Made by a program: the position numbers and the translations under genes | The notes under the pieces: model-generated | The model's database searches: none | What the model saw: the letters and a program-made list of their open reading frames with translations, nothing else | What the model was told of the DNA's origin: nothing | Source: Stenopsyche tienmushanensis | Taxonomy: Eukaryota; Arthropoda; Insecta; Trichoptera; Stenopsychidae | Assembly: GCA_008973525.1 (NCBI GenBank) | Contig: WACJ01000455.1 | Location: forward strand, 1-64,000 | DNA length: 64,000 bases | Direction of reading: 5' to 3' | Shown here: in pieces, positions 13,906 to 24,550 of the stretch | Position numbering within the stretch: position 1 is the first letter of the stretch | How the letters are laid out: each line of letters starts with the position of its first letter

Positions 13906-14289
13906 TAGGGAATCCAATCCCGGGATCCCGAACAATTTTAGGTACTTAAGAATCCCGGGATTAGAAAACGTAATACCGAAAATTTCGGGATTGAAATTTT
14001 TATCTAACAGAAATCGTACACCTCACCAACATGATGAAGGCTACTAAATAGAGATATTCCCGACGAAATCTGGACGCTTGGAAACAGTGGCGTAATTACT
14101 AGTTGGCAAACTTAGGCGACGTCTAGGGGCAGTAACTGTCTACTCTATGTATACATATATAGCGTACATGTGTATTTTTCAAATTGTTTAAGTAACCTTT
14201 TCCTACCGGTGATGTATTTACTACACCTCGACGAATAATGGGAATATCGATATGAAATATAATAGATACGGGGTTCAGAATTTTTGTAT

Positions 14290-15148
14290 TCCTTTTGATC
14301 CCCACATTAATGATATAGTTACAAAAGCTACAAGGTCATTGGGATTCATAATGCGTAACTCAAGCTTTTTTAAACGACCTAAGACATTAAAAATTCTCTA
14401 CTGTGCCTATGTTAGAAGCAAGCTTGAATATGCGTCTCAAATCTGGAACCCCAGGTGTCAAAAATATGTGGATCGAATTGAAAGAGTTCAAATGAAGTTT
14501 ATAAAATTCCTATGCTTCAAAATGGGGAAAGCGTATAATTCGTCAGAATATGAGCGTATCTGCTCAGATCAACACTTAGTAGCCCTTAATAAGCGCCGTA
14601 CAATAGCAGACATTATATACTTACTCAAAATTACAAACGGCATAATTGACTGTCCTGAACTGCTGAGTAGTATTAACTTCAATATACCTAGTAGATCTAT
14701 GAGATTTTACCAACCAATCGCGGTTCCGTTGGCCTCTACCAACTATAGAAAGAATGCCTTCTTGAGTAGAGCCATAATAAACCTTAATGATGTGCTAAGG
14801 GATCTTGAGTTGGATATTTTCAATTGTAATCTAATCGATATCAAACGTCAGCTAATCAATCTTTTAATTGATGAATAAAGTAAATCAGTAGTAATAACAG
14901 CAATAATAAAAATAATAAAAAAATAAAAATAAAAATAAAAAAAAAAATAAAAAAAACGAAATAACTACAAGGTTACGAACTTTTAAATTTTAAATTTGAG
15001 TACATGTTATAATTTTACCTTTAATTTTAACTAATTCTATATGTGAAATCCTATTATTGGCTTGTAATATTTCTAATCTACAGCTAATTATATATGTAAA
15101 GCTGTTGGGTTTCCACAAATAAATAAATAAATAAATAAAATAAATATA
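14290..15148 (+). mobile_element. 5'-truncated non-LTR retrotransposon, RT C-terminal part
   Basis: The open frame read from 14252 to 14878 encodes the end of a reverse transcriptase ORF. It contains 'IVTKATRSLGFIMRNS', 'LKILYCAYVRSKLEYASQIW' and 'RIERVQMKFIKF', the order found downstream of the catalytic core in Jockey/CR1-group LINE ORF2. The first ~13 codons come from the flanking hAT repeat, so 14252 is not a genuine start. The stop at 14876 is followed by an A-rich 3' region and an (AAAT)n-like tail near 15115-15145. The core YADD motif is missing, so this is a dead-on-arrival copy, although its frame is still open over about 195 codons, suggesting recent insertion. Confidence 0.8.
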
Positions 15149-15249
15149 ATTATGAATCACATCAAAGTATTATAGTATATAAGTATTCATGTGCAGGGAC
15201 GGAAATAAATAATTTGTCGGGAAATCAGGAATTTTGCGAACTTTAGTCC

Positions 15250-15462
15250 GTGTCTCAGCAGAAAGGACTTTTATCAGTCATATTGAAGGTCTTATACGAA
15301 AATGGGGGCTCATGCGGTCATCAACTCGAACTAGAATTTAAATATCTGATGACGATACCTCCAAGTTGCCTTGCTTCCAAAATCAGATTCAGACTAAATG
15401 ACAAAAATGTGACAACACTAATGTTTAATGTTAATGCTACTTCGGGCATAATTTCAAAATAA
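15250..15462 (+). pseudogene. hAT transposase C-terminal remnant (in R1 copy 1)
   Basis: The translation contains 'KYLMTIPPSCLASKIRFRLND' followed by a short Asn-rich tail and a stop. The better-preserved copy at 49957-50160 has 'VEAERAFSAASCLTSKIRSR', the hAT C-terminal dimerisation motif (E-R-x-F-S followed by S-K-x-R-x-R-L). Here the ERAFSAA block has been deleted. Not functional. Confidence 0.6.
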
Positions 15463-15723
15463 TATTTGAATTTTTGAGTGTTCTGTTTATCTATTTTTGA
15501 ATTGTATTTTTATCTTTTATTAAATAAATAAAATTCTTTGGCCTTCAAGTGATTTTTTATATTGAACAAATGGATTTATTAGTAATTTTTGATCAAATTT
15601 ATTAATGTAATTTCTTAAAATATTGCAAATCCTAATCTCGGGATCCCGGGACTGGTCCCGGGATTGTCTGATGAAATCCCTAAATCCCGGGATCGAAATT
15701 TTGGCTCGGGATTGGATTCCCTA

Positions 15724-17830
15724 GTTCTAGACTCTAAACCTCATCTATGTATTCACCAACAGATAAAAGTAAACTTGTTATCTACACAATGTCAGACACA
15801 CAGCTTCATTTTCAGATTTTTTTGAATACTCGACCGTGAGTATCCGAGATTGGCCAATATTTTTTCAATAGTTACTGTTATATTACTTTCGATTTCAGCA
15901 GTCAGTATGGCGGCATTCACCCTAACCCTTTTAGTGCTGAAGGAATTTCGATATATCGACTAAACGTCGATATATCAACGTTCAACACTCTGAGGGTTAA
16001 GCAGTCTTCCACTTTCAGGGCAATTTTTTAAATCAAAATTTTTAGATCGAAATTTCTGGAACCAATTTTAACATTTGCGAACACTTAAATATCGCTCAGT
16101 ATATCGCAAATATTTTTAGTGGCGCGTGTTGTTTTTTTTTTTTAGAAAATTAAAAAGCATTAAATTCCGAATAAATTTTTCACTCGGCGAAAGTCGATTC
16201 ATTGTAAATTGGATTGTTAAATTTGAATTTTAAAAATCACAATTTATTCTTGATGAGTATAGTCACCGAAAAAGCATAAAATATTCCGGGTATATTTGAA
16301 TGATCTTCAAACATAAATGGCATGGTAAGAATGTTTTCTTCAGTTGAGATCTATCGTTTTCCAATTATCTTATAACCCCGGAATCTTATTTTTATCTCGT
16401 TAGCTATATTTCTTAGCACCCAGCAAACACTCATTAAGAAAAAGAAGCCAGTTCAATCTTGTAAACAGGAAAAAAATAGGGAATAATATGTCGGAAGAAA
16501 AGGATATAATATGTTGAGATGAGAAAGACTTGAATTTATCCCACGAAAAAATTGTGTTCTATAAATTGTGAAATTAATGTCTCTGAAAAAATTTACGGTC
16601 TTAATTATGATTAAATCCTTTTTCGATGCTGTTTACTCTATGAGAAAAAATATAGACCGTTAATTGATATGAAATACGTAAATTGATCCCCAAAAAAAGA
16701 TTACAAAACAAATTTCCCCTATGAAAGTCTCGATCTTATCAGATTGGACCCAATTGGGGTAAATTTTGCGGACAAAATTAGCAAAGGGCTGATAAAATAG
16801 CCCATGCATAATATTGGAATTTTGGAAGGCATATTTTTGTTACAATCTGATTTTGATGTTCATGGCGTGAAATAAACTGATAAATCGAAATGTTTCATAA
16901 TAATTTGTGCGATATAGGGTGATAAGTTTATAAAATAGAATTTTTTTAATACTAATATTTTTTTAAAATTATTTTCTAGATATTTCTATCGTTATTTCTA
17001 CATATATGCTTTGGAGATTATATCCATGAATTGGATTTCGTTAATTGATTCGGTGTGTTGTGCTTAACACTCGACATTTTCGTTTCCGGGGAAAACAAAA
17101 GTTAATTATAGTCCTACAACCAAAGCTTAACTAACTTTTCAACCTGTGAATTTTGAATTAATTTTGTTTAATTTAGCACAGGTATTTTAGTTTATGCCGT
17201 AAAGCATAATTTCTGAAAGGTCCCATAACTTTGGTGTACCAGTTTTCCACAGAGCTTAATAAGCTTTTATATAGCACACTGAAGATCTTGAGATATTTCA
17301 GCATAAAGAGGATTAGCGTTTAGCATTTGAAAAATTCTAAACTTTTATATATGAAATTTTATACACATAAATATAATCATTTTCTGATTTGCAAATTGTT
17401 CAAATTGTTTATTTTATTTCATCTACTTTCGAATTAAGTGCTTTATAATAACCTATTTGAAATTATATTAAAGTTAAAAACAAAATTTGGTATAATATAA
17501 ATTAAATTTTTAGTCATGGATGTTTAATCGAATTTTAAAATATTGTACATTTACAGAGTAAGGGATGAAAACGATGGGTTTTCAGAAATCCATTATATCG
17601 AAAGTGCGGGTAGTTTTCGCATACACTTTTTATTGGAACACGTGAAACGTGTCATATAACATAATACATAAACCCTGTCCTTATTTATTGCAAAAATGTG
17701 GAAATAATTGATTTTCTTGCTTGTAGATTTAGATTTTTATTTTTCGATCTAGGATTAAATGCGATCTAGCCTATTGAAGCGACATAGTTAACATACAATA
17801 ATTTATATTGAAATACTCAGTATTTACAAA
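15724..17830. other. AT-rich non-coding DNA with one small hairpin MITE
   Basis: No gene supported. It contains the hairpin element at 15922-16000 (listed separately). The rest is simple AT-rich sequence. Confidence 0.5.
15922..16000. mobile_element. 79-bp TTAA-type hairpin MITE
   Basis: The left half reads CTAACCCTTTTAGTGCTGAA and leads to TCGATATATCGAC. The right half is its inverted match, GTCGATATATC to TTCAACACTCTGAGGGTTAA. The terminal TTAA and CCCT suggest a piggyBac-derived MITE. Arms are about 35 bases with a TAAA-centred loop. Confidence 0.45.
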
Positions 17831-17834
17831 TTCC

Positions 17835-17899
17835 CCACATTCCCTATCGAGACGGTCGCGAAAGCGCCCTTCGACACGTTCATACAGGTGGCCCGCTGG
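17835..17899 (+). other. Short GC-rich coding-like segment of unknown identity
   Basis: Within AT-rich DNA this ~65-base stretch is GC-rich and open in more than one frame. One frame gives 'IETVAKAPFDTFIQVARW', and the segment ends at a consensus-like donor (GGgtgagt). The candidate acceptor upstream (actcag at about 17820) has a weak pyrimidine tract. It could be a small exon of the receptor gene or another gene, or a transposon fragment. I do not recognise the peptide. Confidence 0.2.
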
Positions 17900-20369
17900 G
17901 TGAGTGTTCTAAATGAAACTTGGAGGTCATGCTATCTTCAATTTTAAACGAACAAGGAGATGAAGCTATGATATAGACGAATTGCATGTAACCTCTTCCT
18001 GTGAATGTATTTTGAAGAGGCCCTAGTCCTACCGTAGACTGTTTGTGGCTGCGCTAAAATATTAACTGATGTCAATGATGACTTAAATACGAGCTATTTA
18101 ACGAGATTTCAAAGATGACTTTAAGCCAAGGAGGCAACCAAAATTTTATAATAACTATAATAACTTAAAAATATTAATTAAATCAAAGCATTAGCAAACC
18201 ATTTACGGTTTCTCATAAAGGCTCTCACTTCCATTGTACAAAATAAAGTCACATAAACAGTCCTTAGAAACCAAAAAATAGTGAATAAATATCTGCATTT
18301 CTGTATTATTATTAAGGTAAACTAGTGTTTTTAAATTAGGTCGTGACTAGAGATAAAAAACTGGTTAATCTTCGAAAAAAGTAATGTGACAAAGAAAATA
18401 TCCTCCCCCAAAAGAAGGACCAAATTGAGCCCCTAAGCCAGAATAAATACTTTGAATGCTTAACATTAGATGAGATATTTGTGCTAATAATTCATGCTGC
18501 GTTATTAAAATTAAGTAGTTTTTATTCGTGGAGATTCACCACGATTAACCAAATAAAAAAAAATAGACATCTACGATGTTTAGGTTGATCTTGATTTATT
18601 GATCGTATTTTGATTAAGATGATCCGATGTTATTAGATAAAAAAAGAGGTGACGAAGGATGGATGAAGATCAGAAAGAAAGCAAGATTAAAGACAACTGA
18701 TCTGACTATTCTTTCGCGTTTAATACACAGTGGGCGCGGAATGTAAATTGAGTGAATTGTGAGCTATTAAGTGTATCAAGCTTTATTCTAAATCTGCTGT
18801 TTAGCACATAATGCAGATTGTTAATCTCAAAGAATAGTTTTATACCATATGCCATCTAACAAGAATAAAAAATAGTCATAAAAACAGACATTTTAATGGG
18901 TATCCTCCGATATAAGATATTTTTATCGATGTTACATGTATGCCTGCTATAAAAAGTCTCGGCAAAGATAGTGTTTTATCGCAGTGGGGAAAATCTCGAT
19001 AAAAATTGAACGATGTGACAATAAAGTTGAAGTAGGAAAAATCGCCAGGGGTATCATTAACCTGATAAAATAAAAGCTCTCCGAGTGCCACAGCAAACAA
19101 TGGATCTTTGCACAAACAAAATTTGCGCAATGGGTATGCCGAAGAGTCGGTATTAATTTCACCGCCTGGGGTGTTGTATTTCAACGATGACATGAGGTGA
19201 AAATGCGACTTTATTGTAGGGTAGTATAAATGAAGTGTGTTCGGACAATATATTTCCTTTTATCTTCAATCAAATAGTAACACACCAAAGAGCCTATAAA
19301 TGCATTCCGTAAATTTAATAAGCGACCAAAAAGTAGATCATCGTCTGAATAATAGTAACCGATCATCTATTTCAAGTGTTCATGGCGTATTTATGCTATA
19401 ACATTTAATTCTATATATAGCATATTCGATCGCGTATTTTGGTGTGTTTAATTAATATTGAATACATACTATTGATACCATTGAGGTTTGTTAATAAATT
19501 TATAGTATCAAATTTGCTCTTAGTTATGTTGCGAGAATAGAATATATGCAGAGCCCTATGTGAAACTCGTATGAGCACATAACACTTTATGTACCGAACT
19601 ATTTGTAGGTATTAGAAATAGAAATGGCATCGTAAATGATAATGAAGCTTAGCATAAACTATTGTTAGAGCGATATACAATCCAATTTAAGCAGCAGGGT
19701 TGCTTTACATTGAGAGTGAAATTAAAGGTATCATGGAAATGTAACTAAATATTGCGAAATATGAGAAATTAATCAATGCGAGCTCTTCTTATGGAATTCT
19801 GACATCATGTTTCTTTAATCTTTAATGTATTGAGATAGGCTGTCTTCAATGATCTTGCCACGCATTTAATACCATCCTATCATTTCTCTTGGGGTCGTTT
19901 GATACTTCTGAGTTCCAATCTTGGACGCAATGTAAGAAATTTTCTCTATCATTCGAAGAACGTGCCTTGTTCAAATTAATATCAAACATGCTTCGTTTTT
20001 TCTTTTTAACCTATATCAACGATAGATATTTAATCCATGACACTCTTATTGCTTTATTAATTTAATAAAATTAAGTGAAATAATTTAGATTTAACTGACT
20101 AAATAGTTTTACCAAGAGTCATAATTTTATCGAAATCATTGAAACGACATGATTTTTATGACTTTTTTGTTTTGATTTGATCTTGAATCCATACTTATTG
20201 ATCAATCTAAAATATAGACACAATTTCATTCTCAGTATTTCAAGTGCTTGACTAAGAATATTACGATTGCATCGAATATTTTTCTGTCCATTTACTTTTC
20301 CACATCATATGTAACGTCACGAGCTGAGAAAAGACGTCGCATAATGCATGTAAATCAGAAAAGCAAATA
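17900..20369. other. AT-rich non-coding DNA
   Basis: No supported gene. The minus-strand frame at 18876-19193 (105 codons), together with an overlapping frame, is mildly less AT-rich but has no motif I recognise. Confidence 0.5.
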
Positions 20370-20650
20370 TCAGGTCAGTCCAAAAGTTCGTGCACATTTT
20401 TGAGATTTTTTAAAAATGTTGTTAATAAAAGTAATGTTGTAGATGACCTAATTCTCATTCTCAGTAACGATCCTTTTTAAAAATGGATTGGTTTCATACC
20501 TGGACAATAGCGATAAACACATGGTTATCCGTTGTTCTAAGACGGTTGATGAAAGCTCGTGTGGTACCCAAATTTCCTGTTTATGTTTTTTCCTGAGTCT
20601 TTTCAAATGGTCTTTTACTGTCGACCAGGGATAGCCATCTGTGTCAAAAT
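20370..20650 (-). mobile_element. Deleted mariner transposon, 3' end
   Basis: The terminal sequence next to TA reads TCAGGTCAGTCCAAAAGTTCGTGC, mariner-like. Minus-strand coding at 20448-20650 contains 'YPWSTVKDHLKRL', 'WVPHELSSTVLEQRITMCLS' and 'NPFLKRIVTENEN'. The WVPHEL block and the (I/V)TGDEK-equivalent position are diagnostic of mariner transposase. The aligned mariner sequence ends there at a premature stop, and the catalytic second half is deleted. The GDEK block has become ENEN, so a catalytic aspartate is lost. Confidence 0.75.
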
Positions 20651-20936
20651 TCAAAGTTCGAGTTAATCGTCCATAAGAAATGTCAAAATTATCAATAACA
20701 TTTTTTTTACATAAAGAAACTTTTGAATCATTTTTTGGCACAAAAAAATTATAGTTCACATTTTTCATCGGTCTCACAGAAGTTCTGGTTTGCCGTTGTT
20801 TTATTACTCGTTTATGAACTGTACATTTTAAAAATAGAGTCTGCTTTGTATAGTCCTTTAATTTCCAAAAAAAATCAAAAATAGATTTTCCTTCTTCATA
20901 TTTAAAGAGATTCAAGCATTTTTTTTCCAGAAGCAA
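20448..20936 (-). pseudogene. Chimeric open frame: DUF7869-type transposon protein fused to mariner
   Basis: A 162-codon minus-strand frame with no internal stop. Residues 1-96 contain 'FDFFWKLKDYTKQTLFLKC' and 'VCxKNVIDxxxISYGRLTR'-like spacing, as in the N-terminal half of a widespread arthropod transposon protein (the DUF7869-containing family, from memory). Residues 97-162 are mariner transposase. The junction is in frame near 20650. The C-terminal half of the first protein lies nearby on the opposite strand (21030-21915). Whether the fused frame is expressed cannot be judged from sequence. Confidence 0.6.
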
Positions 20937-21029
20937 TTCCTATTTTCAAAATATTTAACTTTGACTACTTTGAATGCTCTTGATATGTATTCTTCCCCAC
21001 TATTTCTCTTCAACCTTCTGATATTTTGT

Positions 21030-21915
21030 ATATAGTTAAGTTCGTTTCTACATGCCAAAAGTGTGATTTGCTGAAACTTAAATGTGATGCATCCAGTGAT
21101 AAAAATGAGAAGTTCTCTTCTCATTTTCTTCTTTACTTCAAAAGAATCTTTAACAAATACATAATTCACAGTCAAAAAGTGCCGAACAAGTCAGAAAATA
21201 TCCAACGGATGACCAAAAAAAAAAAAATCAAAAGACAATCCTGACGAATATTATAGGTTTTCATTTGATTTACAGAAAGCGTTTCCGTATCCGAAATTTT
21301 CTGTTTCGATAGCTTATTACAAGCGAAAATGTATGTATACAACTCAGGTTACCATAATTTCCATAATGATACAGATAAAATGTACGTATGGGATGAAATT
21401 ACAGCATCAAGAGGTTCACAGTGATGCTTGTACGGGCCAAAATCGTAACATCAAAATAGCACTAAAATGGCTGAAAATAGTTCAATCTTCTAATAATAAT
21501 ATTGAAATAATTGATCACAATTTTTTAATATCAAGAAAGGATATCAATTAATATCAGGAGTCAAATGATCGTGATTTTGGTTTGATAGAAATGAAAATAA
21601 GAAATACTAATAATTTATACGTCCCTGAACACTATTACGAATTAATGTAACTGTGTCGTAAAATAATTCCATTTTCTGTAGAAAAAATGTCGCAGATGGA
21701 TTATTTTTCATCAAAATCGTTAGAAGAATCAATTACAAGAAGAGCCAAAAATATCGCCAGTGAATCCGTCTCTTGGCTAAAAATTCAGTGGATGCGATTT
21801 TTGAAAAATGAACCATACAAGATGCTATATAAAACTTCATTGGATGATGGCCCAAACTTTCATATTTTAGACCTTGCACCTAAAACAGAAAGGCCAAAGA
21901 TTTACGAAAAAAAAT
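21030..21915 (+). pseudogene. DUF7869-type transposon protein, C-terminal half (decayed)
   Basis: Pieces in three frames read in family order: 'TCQKCDLLKLKCDASSDKNEK' (21057-21120), 'FDLQKAFPYPKFSVSIAYYK' (21262 on), 'HSDACTGQNRNIKIALKWL' with a later 'IDHNFLISRK' (21415-21540), 'NDRDFGLIEMK' (21565 on) and a C-terminal 'ILDLAPKTERPKIYE' near 21900. The D-C-GQN, D-H and NDRDFG-IE motifs are hallmarks of the family and probably correspond to a DDE-type core. At least two frameshifts and a stop break it. The strand is opposite to that of its presumed N-terminal half at 20651-20936. Confidence 0.65.
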
Positions 21916-22382
21916 AACGTTTTTCCTTTATACTTCACCAGTAGAACAATAACCAAAGAAAAATATGCAGACATGACAGATTGTAACCATTAATTAATAA
22001 AAATGTTAATAAATAGATATTTTCAAAAACACTTTTTTCTTGTATTAAACAATGCTTTAAATTTCGTAAAACGCATGAAAATTGACTTAGACCACTTTCA
22101 TCACAATTAGCATAATGCATTTTGCTAATTTTGAAAACCGTCTTTGTTATTTGAACCTAAACAATATGCTTTTCTTATAAGCTGCATGAAAAATTTATAT
22201 GCCAAAATAAATTTTACATCCAGTAGACTACAAAAGTTCTGAAACTCTGTATGGTTTAATGTAGAAATACTTTTTAAAACATTGAAACACAAACCTTTAA
22301 ATATCTCAAAACGAAGAAAACATGACTTAGACACTTAATCATGGGCTCATATAAGGTTTATTGAAAAACTAAACATAAATTT
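21916..22382. other. AT-rich non-coding DNA
   Basis: No supported gene. Two short minus frames (21935-22120 and 22125-22334) have no recognisable motif. Probably transposon 3' region or unrelated flank. Confidence 0.45.
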
Positions 22383-22526
22383 CGATTACGACAAAAAAAG
22401 GTGTGATATTTTAGATATTCTTAACGATTCTCCATTATCGATACAACCAAGCTCAACGACAACTGAGAGGGTTTTTTCGGAAAAAAAAAACGAAATTATG
22501 ACCAAGTTTAAAAGTAAGAGTGTTGC
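22383..22526 (+). pseudogene. Possible hAT transposase C-terminal fragment
   Basis: The plus-strand translation contains 'SIQPSSTTTERVFSEKKNEI' followed by a Lys-rich stretch. E-R-V-F-S preceded by Ser/Thr residues resembles the hAT dimerisation motif. The segment runs directly into the left arm of the 22.5-24.2 kb palindrome. The call is weak because only this one motif is seen. Confidence 0.3.
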
Positions 22527-24186
22527 CTGCAATCGTATTGATGCTGCACAAGATCCGAGTAGTCGATGATGATGTATCAACATGAAATAAAACCGTCACA
22601 AGATTGCAGCGAATCTTGTGTATTATTAGCGAATAAAATGGGTTGACTACGAGAAAAATTCTACACTATTTTAACGGCCCTAAATCTTATATTTATAAAT
22701 TGACATTGGGTAAATTTAATCCACTATGAATCGTTACTCTGATATGTGTTCTAGAGTCTAGACTATTCAATGTGAATATTCATTATTAAAAGTATTTATA
22801 AAATGCCCGATCGACCAGAGTTTGAATCACCTGAACATCGCTTCGAAAAGTATTTCAACACACATAAAATCTATAAAGACTCGCCTGATTTTGTTGCTGA
22901 AAGACGATTAGGAGACATTCTGGAGCTGTCATGTATTTTGCGTATCACTTGGAGGAAGAAGTATCAATTTATAAAGGCACGTGCAATTTTCACCACGCGA
23001 CAATAAAATGTATCGACTGGTTAACCTAAGTATCGAATGACAACTGATCGGTGTTGGTCTAAAACGCGACGCCTTAACGCGACGGAAAAATTTAAGCGCA
23101 TTAATGATCAATTATTAAGCCTTATTAACCAATGATAAATTGAGCTGCTATGATAAACTTTCACATAAAAAACATCTCAGTATTCTATCTCTAAAATCAG
23201 GTATTCAAACGCAAGCTTGTTCTTTGGGAAAAGTTTTTGAAAATTGAAAATGATACGCACTTGTCGATATGCAACTTAAACTAATAAAATTTATTTTTTA
23301 AGAATCTGTATCGTATCAAAAATCGGCCAACGGCTTTCCTTGTGGATCGAAAAAATAATGCCCGAAAGTTGCTCCTAATCCTTCTGAGCTCCCCGCCGAC
23401 AGTGATCCAGGATCATGTGGTTCATCACGCTTGACAAGGCCGTGGAAAAAAATTGAAGAATAATATTTTTATAAAATATTTTGCTAAATTTCTTGACAAT
23501 GAATAACCATGCCTAAAAACTATAAAATAACATGAGATTTTTTTTTATATGAAAGATTATCATAGCAGCTCAATTTATCATTTGTTAATAAGGCTTAATA
23601 ATTGATCATATATGCGCTTAAATTTTTCCGTCTCGTTAAGGCGTCGCGTTTTAGACCAACACCGATCAGTTGCCATTCGATACTTAGGTTAACCGGTCGA
23701 TATATTTTATTGTCGCGTGGTGAAAATTGCATGTGCGTTTATAAAGTGATACTTCTTCCTCCAAGTGATACGCAAAGTACATAACAGCTCCAGAATGTCT
23801 CCTAATCGTCTTTCAGCAACAAAATCAGGCGAGTCTTTATAGATTTTATGTGTGTTGAAATACTTTTCGATGCGATGTTCAGGTGATTCAAACTCTGGTC
23901 GATCGGGCATTTTATAAATACTTTTAATAATGAATATTCACATTGAATAGTCTAGACTCTAGAACACATATCAAAGTAACGATTCATAGTGGACTAAATG
24001 TACCTAATGTCAATTTATAAATATAAGATTTAGGGCCGTTAAAATAGTGCAGAATTTTTCTCGTAGTCAACCCATTTTATTCGCTAATAATACACAAGAT
24101 TCGCTGCAATCTTGTGACGGTTTTATTTCATGTTGATGCATCATCATCGACTACTCAGATCTTGTGCAGCATTAATACGATTGCAG
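22527..24186. repeat. Long palindrome 1: 0.65-kb inverted repeats around a 350-bp spacer
   Basis: The left arm (22527-23180) and right arm (23531-24186) are reverse complements. Over a 204-base stretch that I compared base by base (22803-23006 against 23707-23910) there are 6 differences, about 97% identity. Outer ends are CTGCAATCGTATTGATGCTG and its inverted match. No target duplication is visible outside the arms. Each arm holds a 67-codon open frame, MPDRPEFESPEHR..., with no recognised domain. All six arm-to-arm differences in that frame change the amino acid, so I see no sign of protein-level constraint. Transcription would give a long double-stranded hairpin RNA. Confidence 0.85.
23319..23460 (-). 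other. Orphan coding-like segment in the palindrome 1 spacer
   Basis: On the minus strand a 45-codon open stretch reads with low AT and protein-like composition. It contains 'HGLVKRDEPHDPGSLSAGSS', then 'GLGATFGHYFFDPQGKPLAD', then a stop. I cannot identify the family. It could be a captured exon fragment or the core of an element whose inverted arms surround it. There is no start codon or splice evidence. Confidence 0.3.
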
Positions 24187-24550
24187 ATTGGTAGATCAAA
24201 TTCATGTTCATTTTGCGATGTAGAATTTAGCGACATCAGGGCGACTTTTGTCCATCCGGTCCGGGCCCAACTTGCTCATGTTGAAGGTGACAATTATTCA
24301 CGATATCAATGTAGGTCATATATTTATTATTTTTCAATTTTTTTTCATAGCTCTGTAAAAGCGTAATAAACCACCTGAACCTGGATCACCATCATCAGAA
24401 AGGACAACAGGATTGGAAGTCGCTGCAAGACATTAATTTGTCAAACCACAGGTGAAGCTGTGGACCGATTTTCTAAATCATAGCTTATAGTAATTGGTAA
24501 GGTTTTAGCGAATCGTCAAAAAGTCAAATGGCCAGGTACGTCTTCTTAAC
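24187..24550. other. Spacer between the two palindromes
   Basis: No supported gene. A plus-strand frame crossing out of palindrome 1 includes 'NSCSFCDVEFSDIRATFVHP', two cysteines in a zinc-knuckle-like spacing, but nothing else that completes a domain. Confidence 0.35.

Larger units (their letters stand above)
13906..15723. mobile_element. hAT element family R1, copy 1 (interrupted)
   Basis: It starts TAGGGAATCCAATCCCGGG and ends with the inverted terminus GGGATTGGATTCCCTA. Both subterminal regions carry many CCCGGGA/TCCCGGG words. The interior matches copies at 28321-28833, 46780-47385 and 49696-50692. A non-LTR retrotransposon tail has inserted at about 14290-15148. A transposase remnant sits at 15250-15462. 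The flanking octamers (GTTGCATC and GTTCTAGA) do not match, so one end may have been rearranged or mutated. Confidence 0.7.

Noticed and set aside
22803..23006. 67-codon frame in palindrome 1 as a functional gene
   Set aside because: Its inverted copy differs at six bases, all of which change the amino acid, so there is no sign of selection on the protein.
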